Origin: Himantopus leucocephalus
Lineage: Eukaryota; Chordata; Aves; Charadriiformes; Recurvirostridae
DNA: 64,000 nt
Reading direction: 5' to 3'
NCBI GenBank assembly: GCA_003993805.1
Contig: RSEF01000021.1
Span: forward strand, 1,230,835 to 1,294,834
Shown piece by piece: positions 37,990 through 49,259 of this stretch (positions are counted from its first letter, which is position 1; every line of letters begins with the position of its first letter). A model generated the notes under the pieces. That model was not told where the DNA came from and did not search any database. It worked only from the letters and a program-made list of their open reading frames with translations. Both the position numbers and the translations under genes were made by a program.

Positions 37990-38285
37990 GGTTGTTAATT
38001 ACATCTGCCGTGCGCTGCGCTGGTTGCCGCTGCCGGCGCCCGGCCGTGGGGCGGCGATGGCGAGGGAGGGGCAGGCACATCCAGCGCCCACGGGAATCCC
38101 TAATTCGGGCTCGGGGAGGGCGCCTTTCCTCGCGGAGCGGGAAGCCGCGGGAGGTCCGGCGGATGAGGCGGCGGAGGCGAGCGTAATGCAAATTTGCATC
38201 TGCCCGTCCGCGCCTCGGCGGCGCTCGCGGCCCCCGCTGTCCCCTGCCCGTTTGCGCGGGGAGAGGGGCTCTGCTCCAGACGAGC
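37990..38285. promoter_or_regulatory. Intronic CpG island with palindromic octamer; possible internal promoter
   Basis: CpG dinucleotides are packed far more densely here than nearby, with several dozen in under 300 bases by eye, for example around 38020-38060, 38130-38185 and 38205-38260. Inside it, at 38186-38199, is the perfect palindrome ATGCAAATTTGCAT, which contains a POU-type octamer (ATGCAAAT) on each strand. An AT-rich segment with TAATTAAAT (about 38355-38375) follows immediately. CpG islands often mark vertebrate promoters, so this could start a shorter CAMTA1 transcript or a non-coding RNA, or be a developmental enhancer. No initiator or TATA element was assigned. Confidence 0.45.
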
Positions 38286-38667
38286 ACATTGACTTTAAAA
38301 TACCGTGTGTGCCAACAGCTGCCGTGCCGAGACCGGAGCAGACAGAGATGTGGCGCTGAATGATAATTAAATACATTTTCATCATCTGTCATTTTTTACT
38401 GCAGGTGCCGGTGTAATAAATCCGAGCCCGACTCTTTTGTCAGCTGGCAGCAAACACGTTTTAACGCCAAATCCCGGGGGATGAATTCAGTGGCTTGGCC
38501 TCGCCCGGGGGGAGGAGCTGCCTCCAACGTGCCAAGTGGGTAACTTACACCTGACCGCTTTCACAATGCTTTTATTATTTTGGTGATAGGTATGTCTGAT
38601 GCAGCGTTTCAATCCGCTCCTACGGGCCGTGGGGAATGCGAACACCTCCACCAGCGCTGCCAACTGC

Positions 38668-38710
38668 ACCGCAACCCTCCCACCGCAACCCTCCCACCGC
38701 AACCCTCCCA
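38668..38710. repeat. 14-bp minisatellite, three copies
   Basis: ACCGCAACCCTCCC occurs three times in perfect tandem at 38668, 38682 and 38696. It lies about 400 bases beyond the CpG island. Confidence 0.9.
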
Positions 38711-39233
38711 GCACAGTGCCGGCTCCACGCTCCTCCCCCCCCGGCTCTCCCAGCACCCCAGCGCGCCCGCCACCCCTCAGGGGTACTGGGATTTTGGTCA
38801 AAGAGGAAACAACACCAAGGGAAACAGGCAAACAGGCGGAATTTGCACATGAATTTAATTAGGATGACTGCAACTCAGAAAATGAAACATGTAAGTTAAT
38901 ATGCCGTAAACCCAACATGTAAATGCAGCGCCCAGCGACGGAGCAGCTCCGTTTCCCTGCGGATGGATGCAAGCCGCTCGTCATTCTCCTCATGGAGAAC
39001 AGCAAGTTCTTCGCTGGAGACGCTGCCGGGACACCCGTAAGCGTATTGACGCTGCAGAGCGAGGTCCGAATCCCCAGTGGAAATGGGACAGGGCACGTCC
39101 AGCCCTGCCACCGCCGGGGAGGAGCAAGCAGAGCCGGCCGGGGCAGCCGCCTGCACCTGGCAGAAGGGATTTCCTTGAAATGCTGTTGTTTCCTACCAGT
39201 TTTGAAAAATAAAACTTTTCAGGTCTCAGTCAC

Positions 39234-39298
39234 TGTCCTGGTTTCAGCTGGGATCCAGTTAGTTTTCTTTCTAGGGGTTGTTGTGTGTTGGATTTGGT
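39234..39298 (+). mobile_element. Partial LTR of an avian ERVL-type endogenous retrovirus, cut by assembly gap
   Basis: The segment starts TGTCCTGGTTTCAGCTGGGA and continues with AGTTAGTTTTCTTTCTAG and TGTGTGTTGGATTTGGT. This resembles the start of a common avian ERVL-family LTR, in plus orientation. Only the first 65 bases are present before the run of N. No retroviral gene is visible. The family name is from memory and needs a repeat-library match. Confidence 0.75.
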
Positions 39299-39398
39299 NN
39301 NNNNNNNNNNNNNNNNNNNNNNNNNNNNNNNNNNNNNNNNNNNNNNNNNNNNNNNNNNNNNNNNNNNNNNNNNNNNNNNNNNNNNNNNNNNNNNNNNN
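39299..39398. other. Assembly gap of 100 N
   Basis: Exactly 100 unknown bases separate an LTR start from a CR1 tail. A round 100-N run is the usual placeholder for a gap of unknown length, so the true insert could be much longer than 100 bases. Confidence 0.98.
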
Positions 39399-39441
39399 CC
39401 AGAGGGCCCTTCCAGCCCGGACCAGTCTGGGATTCTGTGAT
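39399..39441 (+). mobile_element. CR1 LINE 3' tail fragment in plus orientation
   Basis: The sequence after the gap begins CCAGAGGGCCCTTCCAGCCC and ends GGGATTCTGTGATCTCTTG. This resembles the CR1 3' end, which typically reads CAGAGGTCCCTTCCAACC and then ATTCTGTGATTCTGTGA. The 5' part is in the gap or missing. Confidence 0.75.
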
Positions 39442-42400
39442 CTCTTGCACAGGAACTCATTAGAAAAGTTGAAATAGTGAGTTTACATTTTTCCAAACAA
39501 AGCACTTAATCCCGATATTCACTCATATTTTGTTTTGAAGTAGATTTATTATTTTACTGAAAGCTTTCTTCTCTTTGACTTCCAGACACAGCCCAGCCGA
39601 GGCACAGATCGGGTACGGATTTGGGTGCCGGGGCATGCTCCCGCACCCGAGCTCGCCCTTGTCCCTTGGAAGGACCGCCATCCCGGGCCCTGCGCTCCGC
39701 GGGGACGGGGACCATCCACAACGACCTCGGGCTGGCGAGAGCACAGAGCACGAGGGGAGACGCCAAAACACTGGTGGAGAACCGTCCTCACAGCTTTCGG
39801 CGCCGAGCGCAGGGTAACCCGGCATGCCGACGGCTGGGGCTCGCCAGAGGCACCGGGTACTTACAGCGCCAGCACCTAGATAATTACAGCTGGCCAGCTT
39901 ACAGCGCCAGCCTGGAAATTAGAGCACTTTATTTATCCAGATGAACCTGTACTAATGGAGTCATCTTTAAGACAGCAGAAGTTGTGTTTACAGAGTATTT
40001 GTAGGTGTCTCTGAACCCAGCGGCCCTGAGCGCCGTCTCCCCCCCGAGAGCACGGGCCGGTCAGAAACACGCAGGTAAAAGCTTTGGCAGCGCTCTCGGT
40101 CTCCCAGGGCTTGCTGTGCTTTCAGCCTGAAAAAAATCCCCATTTTTATTTGAGGCAGATGAGGCATCTGAAGGGATAAGCCGCTGCCGCTCCCGCCCTC
40201 GCCACCACAGCGGGCACGAGCGGCTGCTCTTGCACCCGAGATGGCTTCTGTCCATACTCGCTCTGCGCCTCCCCCCCGATAAATTCTGCATGCGGCATGC
40301 TAAGTTGCCAGCGGTGTTTGTGTCCTAGAGCCAGCTATGCCTTCTTTTAAAAATAAAATGAAATTTAAGCCTAAGGCTATAGGAGAGTGGCAGCCCCCCC
40401 GCGTGAGAGGACGCGAACCCCAGGCCAGCCTGCTCTTAGCGTTGTCTGAGCACGCGCCCCGCTCCAGCGCTCGCTCGCTGCAGCAGCAATGTGACCCCAC
40501 CGAACAGGTACCTGATCTCCAAACATAAACCTCCACAAAAAGCTGTGATTAAACTTGCAGGCAGTGATCACAAACACTTAATTTACAGCATGTTTACCGA
40601 CCTTTCCCCATTCCCCAGAGCTGGGAGCTGTCGAGGTTCTCGCCGCTCTCCCCGTCACACTCCTAAAACCCCATCACCAGTCAATCAGCCCACGGAGGGT
40701 TATTTGCCTTTCCCGACACCAGCGTCTGGCCACCAGCTCCAGCCCCGGGCAGGTCACCCCGGGCCCTTCCACACAGGAACCACCGTCCGCCCGCCCGTCT
40801 CTTTTCAGCCTCTTTCAGCAAAACCCGGCTCCTGGCTCTGTGCTTCCCCCCGCCGCCGCGTACCTGCGCAGGTACCCGTCCTCCGCCCCCCCCAAAACCA
40901 GCAGCCACGCGCCTACAATCCCACCCAGAACTCCCCGCGGATGGCCGGTGACGCCCGGTTTAAACAAAAGCACAATTTTGATTCATTATAAGCATTCCCA
41001 CAGATTAAAGGTTTGGATGCCACAGCAAAGCAAGTTAAACATTTACTTTCTATTAAAACATCTAAATGAGAAGATTAAAACCTGTTTTACAGTTAACAGA
41101 AAGGCAAAGTCAAATCAGCAGAGGAGCAGCTTAGCGGGTACTTAAAGCCAAGGCGTTCTGATGCTGAGAGGTAATCAATTTAAGGAGGGAGGGATTTCTT
41201 AAAACTACTCAGAAAGGGGAAAAAAATAATACACATACATTTGAAAAAAATCTTTCAATTATCTCTCCCAAAGAACGCCTCCCGAAGCCTTTCTGCTGCC
41301 AAGTCTAATAGGCTTGCTTCAGCAGACAGCTCCTGCCCCAGATTTCCCCGTAAAATATTTTCACAGCTTATTAGTCTATTTAGCACGTTGCATGCTTAAG
41401 CTCTTTTGTTTATTTTTCATTTGAGATGGCAGGAGGAAAAGATCCTATAGAATACATAAGGGTGTTATCGACTGTGTTTAATGGCAACTGTTTGAAGTAA
41501 CAGCAGTTGGAGGTCATGGAGGCGACGCACATGACACAGCTGATTGGTGTAAGAATTTATGCTCTAATTTTCTAACATCCAAACAGGCTATGCTTGGTAA
41601 CCAGGAGCTACCAAGACTATCGCTGGTTACCGCTAAGCCGAAATGCCTCCGGGAAGCAGCAAGTCTCACTTTAGAAAGCCAAAATCCGAGTCTATTTGCA
41701 ATAACCTGCGGCCAATTTAACACACGTACGGACACGGGAACGGCTCGGATCGACCACTCCGGTACTGGGGCAAAGCTGCAACGCTGCTGCCGGGCACCGT
41801 CCCTCCACAGGGTTTATTCGGTAAGCTTTGTGGTGATCCACCCCGTCAAAAGATTTAGGTGATGCAATTTAAGAGGAGTGCCAAAAAAGCCGGCTAACAC
41901 AAAGCCCCCTCTCTGCCGAACACAGTCTCCACCCAAACGCCCGAGATCCAAGATCTGGCACGGAACAGGCGCGGGCAGCCCCCGCAGGGGCACGCACCGA
42001 ACGCACACGGATCCCACTCACCAAGTTTAAGAGGGATGTATTCTCATTTAATGACTAGCACATTTAAAAGAAACCCATGATAATACAGCTCGATCAGTTT
42101 ATCTCATTGCCATTAAAAGAATCAGAGCAACCATATTCTGTGTAACAGAATTGGATTTAATCCCCCCACGTGCTCTAGAGGTCGTCCCAAAGATAAGTCT
42201 CTATTTTAGTTATAATCCTTGCTTTAAACAGTTTATTAAAAAAAACATTGAGAAGCGCGAGGAGGAGGCAGGGTGGGGGCAGAGGGGAAGCGGGAGGCGA
42301 AGGGGAACAGCCCCCAGCCCCCCGGGGTGGGGTCTTCCGTCTTCTTTTAAACCATCACACTTGGTGTGTTTGAAGCAGCCCCCCAGCCGAAGGAAGCAGC

Positions 42401-42779
42401 GTGCGGGAAATGCTATCCAACCGGCCTTGTCACATGAAAGTATTTTGGCACAAGTATATACTATACAAAAGGATAACCTATTTTATTAAAAATATTTGAA
42501 AGAAAAGTTTTACAGCCAAGAACTAAGGAGAGCTTTCTCTGTTATTTTTCATGAGCCTTTCTGATCACGCTGAATGAAACGGTCTCATTTACAAAGTATT
42601 TTAGGACAGAAGTTAGAGGTTCTACTTGCAACCAAATGGATTTTGCAGCTTATATGGATTAAATGTTCTACATACAGACGGGCAAGTAGATGAGCGGTGC
42701 CAAGGCTCATCGGCAAGAAGCTGGGCGACCCGTGGGCCACAGATGGCACTCACCGTGAAGGGTCCCGGTACCCGCCGTA

Positions 42780-43405
42780 AGCAGTAACAGCCCCGGGGAT
42801 GCTTCGCTGGTTACCGCACGCTCAATCCTGTGGCACCCGAGCACGTCGGTTTCCCCGTGGTGGCCACTCGCCGCCCCGACACCGCCGGCGGGACCCACGT
42901 GCCGGGACAGCCAGGGTGCTGCCGCAGTGCTGCGCCAACACAGGCCCTCTGCCCGCATCCCTCCCCGCGGACAACGCACGCACTGTCCTCGCCAGAACCA
43001 CACAGCTTCGCCTTCCCTAGAATCGCCGTTTCCTCAAAACTCCGATCTTCCCTGCAAAATCTGCACATTAAATGCCTTCACAGCACCCTCCTGTGGGGAT
43101 TCCGCGTCCGTACAGAGACGGGGGCAGCTAGGAATGGGGCGAAGCAAGGAAATCCTCCTCCTCCTCCTCCTCCGGCGATGCCGGCAGGCACAGGCAGCTC
43201 CGAGCGCGCCGGGCTGTCCGGCTGGGCACATGCCGCGTTCCCGCTGCCGAGCGGGGCTGGTGCTACGAGGCGACGCCGAGGGCACCGCGGCCACCACGCA
43301 GCCCAGCCCACGGGGACGGGGCCGCACCGGGACGGCCAACACGATGCCGCGGGCAGCGGCACTGCCGGCACCGCTGCGCTCCTCCGCTGGGCTGGCACGG
43401 CCTGA
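42780..43405. other. CpG-rich block in intron 4
   Basis: CpG density is high, particularly at 43170-43400. The block includes a short (CTC)n tract at 43153-43173. Open frames on both strands reach about 190 codons but are compositional. It is followed abruptly by an AT-rich island from 43430. Confidence 0.3.
43153..43173. repeat. (CTC)n microsatellite
   Basis: TCCTCCTCCTCCTCCTCCTCC contains about seven trinucleotide units inside the CpG-rich block. Confidence 0.85.
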
Positions 43406-43429
43406 AACCATCCAACGTCTTTGCGTGTG

Positions 43430-44110
43430 AGTTACCGGCTCACGAAGTCACATAATGACATGTCATTTTAAAAAAGAAAAAAAAAAAAAGGTTAAAGCAA
43501 ATTTTCTTGTAGCAACCGCTGACGTATAAACGTGCCACCTTGGCTATTTCACTGGGCTTTGCAATTGCCACCCAAACGGGTATGGTAATGTGTTAATGTT
43601 TAAAAACCTGCTTGCAGAACTAGAGAAATCTCCATTTAGCAGCAAGTTAGTTTGGAATCACTTAGGCTTCAATACTTCTGTTTTCATGGGGATGCTACGT
43701 TTTAATTCAGATACTTGAAAGCATTTATCTAAACTACTGTGGTTTTATGCAACACTTTGCCACCACGATGAAAACCAGGCAGTTCACTAATTCGTAAGAG
43801 GAGGAAGACTTTAGAGACTTTATAATTATTATGTCACTAAACACTTCAGTTTAAAATAAGAAGTTCCTATGTTACTTACAGTGTGATTTACAGCAGTGAT
43901 ACTGAGATGCAGAAATCCCATAGATACCATACACCTTCCCACTTTTTGCAAGAACGCTATAAAATTAGAGTTGAATAAATCTCAAATCTGAATTATTGAT
44001 TATCCGTTAGATTAGGCAGTAATTTACTGTGCCTCACCACACAAGACCTGCATAGTGCACACGGATCAGTTCACTTGTGCAATGCGCAACGTTTATACGG
44101 CATTATTCAC
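43430..44110. other. AT-rich stretch of intron 4
   Basis: About 680 bases of AT-rich unique sequence follow abruptly after a CpG-rich block. It has few CpGs. No gene or repeat was recognised apart from a poly-A tract near 43477-43489. Confidence 0.25.
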
Positions 44111-46164
44111 TTTCGAAGCGTCTCACAACAAATTAATCTTAATAGATGATGCTTCTCTAGGAATGAACCAAGTTTATTGCTTCCCACTTCAATAGGATTT
44201 TTGTTTTTAAAATCTAGCAGATGAATATTAGGTGAAGAGCAGAGACACACATACAGACAACCATCTGCTATTTTAGAAGCTTTAAAGTGAGGCAAGAGTG
44301 ATCGCGGGAGCGATGGTATTCCCTTTTTCCTCCACCTAACCATGTAAGTTCTTTCCATACAGTTATTACTTGGCCACAACCACTTTCACTCGTCTGGAAT
44401 TGCCCATCACTGGAGCACACACGTGTTCTGCCATGAAGCAAAGGGGTCGTTCATGAAGTCACAACCAGAACCGCAGGAGCGCCCGTTTGCGGTGGCTGAG
44501 GCAGGCGGTGGAGGAGGGAGGCTGCCGGAGCACCGAGCGGCTGGCCCGGAGCTGCAGGGCCAGCACAGGGACGAAGCGGCACAAACGCTGGCAGTGGGGC
44601 TCGCCGCGGGCAGGCGCCCGGTGTGCTGCATGGCAACACCGCTGCCAGCACGCCGTCGCCACAGCCTTGCTGGCTTAGGTGCTGGCGCACAGCACGTGCT
44701 TCCTGACAGAACTGCGACGTGCGTCAATGTTGATGTACACGTCAATGTACGCACATCCAGAGAGCGGTAAAGAAATACAAATATTTGGTGGATTTTCAGT
44801 TATGGTTTTAAAAGTTTTAAACCTAGAAGCCTTGGGAAAAACCCGTATTTGGGACCATGTTTCCCTTAGTTATCCCCAAACAGACCAGTAATCCAATAAG
44901 CTGCATTAGATGGACTTTGCGTTGCCAACAGCTGAAACTCTGCGAGGACATGATATACTCCAGATTGATTTCAACATGTAGAATCAATCAGAAATAAGCT
45001 GTCAGGGATGAGCATCTACTTTGGAAAATTCAAGTGCAAAACTGCAATTAAAAATTGCCTTTCCACTGCTGGAAAGCCTTTTTGTATTATCATACTGGAC
45101 AATAACTAAATCCCCCTCTTGAAAGTTAAAAACTCACTGCAATCACAAAGCTACGAGAAAGGAAGAGCTGCTCAGCCTCTCTCCTCTGGCCTGCTACCAA
45201 ATTCTGAAGATGTTCCTGAGATCCACGGCTGCTCTTCCAGGGCAAAGCAAGGCTGAGGGTGACGGCCCGCAGGTGTGTGGAGGTGGGGGCTGAAACCCAT
45301 CCAGCAGAGCGAGCAGATGTGGCAGAAGAGAGCAGGCAGGAACTGCACAAAGACGAACCAAGAACACGGGTTTTGTTGTTCCTGTGCCACGAAATGTGTG
45401 TCCAGGGAAGGCTGGTATTGGGTAGGAGCCTCTCACCGTTAATGGATGTAAGACATTACTCATTAGTACTACCCACAGAAACTACAGCATCACCCGGGCG
45501 GTAGCAGCAGTATTTTCTGGATGAGAACACTCCATCTCTACGTTAAAGACTTTTAATTCCTCCTCCCCTGACCTGCCTTGCTTAGTGGATAGCAGAGCTA
45601 TTCCCAGCTACAAAGAAAATGTGTCCTAAATAACTTGAGAAGAGAAAGACAAATAAAATGTTTGATAACAAAGTCTTGCAAGCTGTAGTCTTTTAAGGGA
45701 GGGAAATAATCTCCACCACTGGAAGGACACCTTTTCTCGCATCAAGGTCACATCTTCCAAAGGAACTGAGGCCACACGGTGCCACGCAGACTGGCCCCAA
45801 CCCAAGCGCTGTCTCGGAGAGTACCATTCCCAGTCTGCTTTCTTCTACACATCTCCGAGAGGAAAAGCAAATGCCAAAGCATAAACCCTTTGTCACCAAA
45901 TTACACGTGGATCCAGCTACTGAATTAGCAATTTCTTAGCCTGTCATCAGCCGACTGCCCTGCTAGCGCATGAGGACGGGAAGTGAATAGATTGACTCGG
46001 GTGAAAAAGTAGTAGCACTTCTCATCAGGGATTTACACTTGAGCGCTGCGGCACCTTCCCCTTGCAGGTCCCTCACAAAGAATGGAGAAAGGCGAGTTGT
46101 AGTGTTTGTTTCATACGTTCATCACAACAGGAACATCGCCCAGATCTAGACTAGGTCCAAGTAA

Positions 46165-46350
46165 TAATCACTGTAATTAGCACTTCATTCATATAATTAC
46201 CAGCAGACCCCATAACATTTTACAATGGAGGTAATTACCCATATTTTACAGCTGAGGAAACTGATACAGTGCAGGTGAATAACTTAAAAGACATCATCAG
46301 TAAATCTGCGGCACAGCCAGAGACTGCAATTATCCTTATTCCCAGCCAAG
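46165..46350 (+). mobile_element. Old MIR-like SINE
   Basis: The segment contains CATATTTTACAGCTGAGGAA followed by ACTGATACAGTGCAGGTGAA, then TAACTTAAAAGACATCATCAG and GGCACAGCCAGAGACTGCAA. This follows the order of the MIR consensus: a 'cattttacagatgaggaaactgag' block, a 'gttaagtaacttgcccaaggtcacacagc' block and a 'ggcagagccaggaa' block. It is diverged, as expected for an ancient amniote SINE. Borders are approximate. Confidence 0.65.
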
Positions 46351-47184
46351 GCTCTCCCCAACAATCCATGCTGAATTCACTTCTGTCTTGTGGGAAGGAA
46401 TCCAGAGAAAATAAACACAAACTGGAATTTCCAATGTCTAGAAGAGCTGAAAAGCAGACAAGCCAAACCTGAAGGAGAAATAAAAACACATTTTTATCAC
46501 CAAACATTGTCCCACCCGAGGTCCGCAGCTAAGAGCGAAGGAAAGACAGAGCACCTTAGCTCTAGCACGTACAGAAAGCCAAACGCGGGGTTTCGATTGC
46601 TACGGGAGTTCTACTTCCGTAAGCAGAGTAAAAGCAGAAGCACAGGACCGAGTCGGGGAAGGCTGCCCGACGGCGCCGGCTTACTCCTTCAGCGATCAAA
46701 GGCCTTAATGCATTTTGAGAATTTAAAGATTAAGGCAACAGCAGTAATTAAATTATTTAAGGACTTTGCAAAACAATATATGCAGAGAGCAGCAAGCGGG
46801 GTGAGAAGCCTGGGAAATGCTCCCCCAGCCCCAGGGGAGAAGTTCCCCAAGAAGCCAAGTGCCGAGGCACCGCTGCTGCCGCAGCCTCCGGAGCGGCTCT
46901 GGGGCTCCCCCGCGGGACACCAGGATCCCCCTTCCCTCCGAGCACGAGCGCAGCGGGACTCTCGCCCCGACGCCGCCAGCGCTAAAACACACGAACAAAT
47001 GGACAGCCGTCCCCTACCAAGTCTATTGCGTACAGACAGCGTCTGTACAGAAATGTGTGTTTCCTCAGACACAGACTTTGGGGTGGGGGTGGAAATCTGT
47101 CCTGTACACTTTTTTATCCTACGTGTTTGGATGAGTTTTATTATTAATAGAAAAAAAGCAATGTTTGCTTGTGTTGACTGATAC

Positions 47185-48000
47185 ATCTCTTTTTCAAAGT
47201 AGTCCAGACTGAAGTGAGCAATTTGTCTGTGGCCTATGTATATTTTATTCCATGACCAGCACACGCAGATGATTGATACGCCAGCGTGTCTGTTGGGCTG
47301 AATAAAGCAGATTAGGTTAATCCCATCCCAGCTGCATTACCTGAACTGCAAGACATGTCATGTTCTAAATCTAGTAAATGTGCCAAGTATTTCATTTCAG
47401 CCATTTAGCCTTATGTTAAGGTTAGCATATAAAAGCATCCAGCAGTAGAAGATATCCTAAGAATTTCAAAATTAAGACTTGCTTCAGGAGCGGATGTTAT
47501 CAATATTCTGGCTTTGAATAACAGAAAAACCTCGTAAGCAGGAACAAATATCTCAATAGGGTATTCTCTTAATATTTAAATAGACAAATGTTTTGCTTTG
47601 CCAACATTTTGCAGCATTTGTGTAGTCCTTTGATTAAGTGTTTGAAGAAAACATGTACTTAAGTTCCCGTTCAGTAAAAAACAGGCTCAGTAAATGAATT
47701 AAGCTCCATCATCTCTTGCCATAAAATGGACAACTGTTGCTGGTATTACCTACTGTCGTCCAGTAACACTACAGCAGAAACCCAAACACAGACTTTAAGC
47801 TCGGGTAAATGGTAACGCTATTGCCATGTTAATTAAACAGCTTTTCTTGCTATTATTTACTGTTGTTTATACAGGAAACTGAGAACAATTCCTATCCTGC
47901 CTTTCCAAGGGCTCTACCTCCTCCTTCCTCAGCAGCTCTCCCATCCTGGAAGCCCGTGCAACAGCTAAACAGGCATAATGCATATTCATTACACTGATTT
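47185..48000. other. AT-rich stretch of intron 4
   Basis: Unique AT-rich sequence with no long open frame and no recognised repeat. It precedes the candidate recursive-splice site near 48128. Confidence 0.25.
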
Positions 48001-48094
48001 CCGTGAATAACCATCTGCATCTAACAGAATACTTGGAAAGATCGTGGGAAAGACAGCATGCATCGTCCTGTGTCACCCGAACATCCCGTGAGAT

Positions 48095-48170
48095 CTACCC
48101 CACTCTTCCCGTCGCTAAGGGCGCTTACCTTATGAAAAGGAGGCAGGATGGATGTGACAAAATATCTCCT
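48095..48170 (-). promoter_or_regulatory. Candidate recursive-splice (ratchet) site in intron 4
   Basis: Read on the CAMTA1 strand, the sequence is a pyrimidine-rich run CATCCATCCTGCCTCCTTTT, then CATAAG directly followed by GTAAGCG. The AG lies at 48129-48130 and the GT at 48127-48128. An acceptor fused to a donor (AG|GTAAG) with a pyrimidine tract is the form of a zero-length exon used in stepwise removal of long introns. It lies about 11.6 kb from the exon 4 donor. The A at -3 is less favourable than C or T. Confidence 0.3.
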
Positions 48171-49259
48171 GAAACAAGAAATTCTAGCCATCTTTTAACC
48201 TCATGTGTTTTTATATTATTGACTCCAGTTCCTGATATCAGACATTTTTATTCCAGCACTTTTTTTTTTCCTCGCTATTTGTTCTACCAGGAGGCAGCTG
48301 AAAGCCAGCCCTCTGCGCAGAGGAGGGAGATTCCCTTTGCTTTCCAGATGTCTAAATAAAAGGGTTTTAAAAATTGCTTTCCTAGAAAGTCAAGGCATTC
48401 ACATCTAACTATTGCTGATATAAAATATGTGTTACAAGGAGAAGAAAAATAGTCTTCAAGGAGTTTTCTTGGGCAAAATAAATATTTTTTTCCACCGAGT
48501 TCTAAAAACCCTGTTCTGAAGACTGGAGAAATAGCTTGAGATGATTTTGGAGGATCATACTTCTCAGGCTGACAGGCAGCACTAAAACCAGAGTAAAAGC
48601 CAAATCCCAGCTATCCAAAACACGCCCGCTGGAGGAGCGGCAGCCTTGTAGAGCACAATTGATGACTCTAGGCCTACAAAAACTATTACAGCTGAAATTT
48701 GGAACAGGAGGCGAAAAGGAAAAAAACACCTTAATGCTTCAAACAGTGATGTAGGCTGTGATGGTCCATCTTGGCTCCTGACCACTCGGTCAAAGAGAAA
48801 CACGTACATCGACACGGAGGAGGATACTGGTCAGCAGAATTTTGTGAATACTGTTTTTGACTGCCACGTTATTTTAACAGGTGACTCTGCAACACAATGA
48901 AGCGTGGTTTGAGAACAGAGATCTTGTCGTTTAAGTGCAAAGATTAGTGCTGGAAATACCATTTTCTCAAGCATGGATGCTAAGTAGAAATAAAAGATGC
49001 TTCCTGAAAGAGACTCCGGTGATGACAGCGCATCCCTGCGCCTTGCCGAGGACTCACAGGTAAGGCAGTGGGGGCTCAGCCCTGCGGGTCAGCAGCACCC
49101 CCGGCAGCGGAGCTCGCTGCAGCCTCTGCTTCTCCAGGGACAACACCAGCAGGAGGGCTGGCAGATGGGCTTCATCTCCTCCAGAAGAGGCCAGACATGG
49201 GCAGCGGGCAGGTGAGGTCGGCGGAGCCAACTTGTGATATGGGAACAACTCACTACAGT

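Noticed and set aside
39860..39912. CTTACAGCGCCAGC repeated at 39860 and 39898
   Set aside because: There are only two short copies 38 bases apart, with no clear larger structure.
46390..47181. 263-codon open frame on the plus strand, the longest in the window
   Set aside because: It has no recognisable domain, mixed low-complexity composition, overlaps an equally long antisense frame and lies inside the CAMTA1 intron. It fits a chance ORF.
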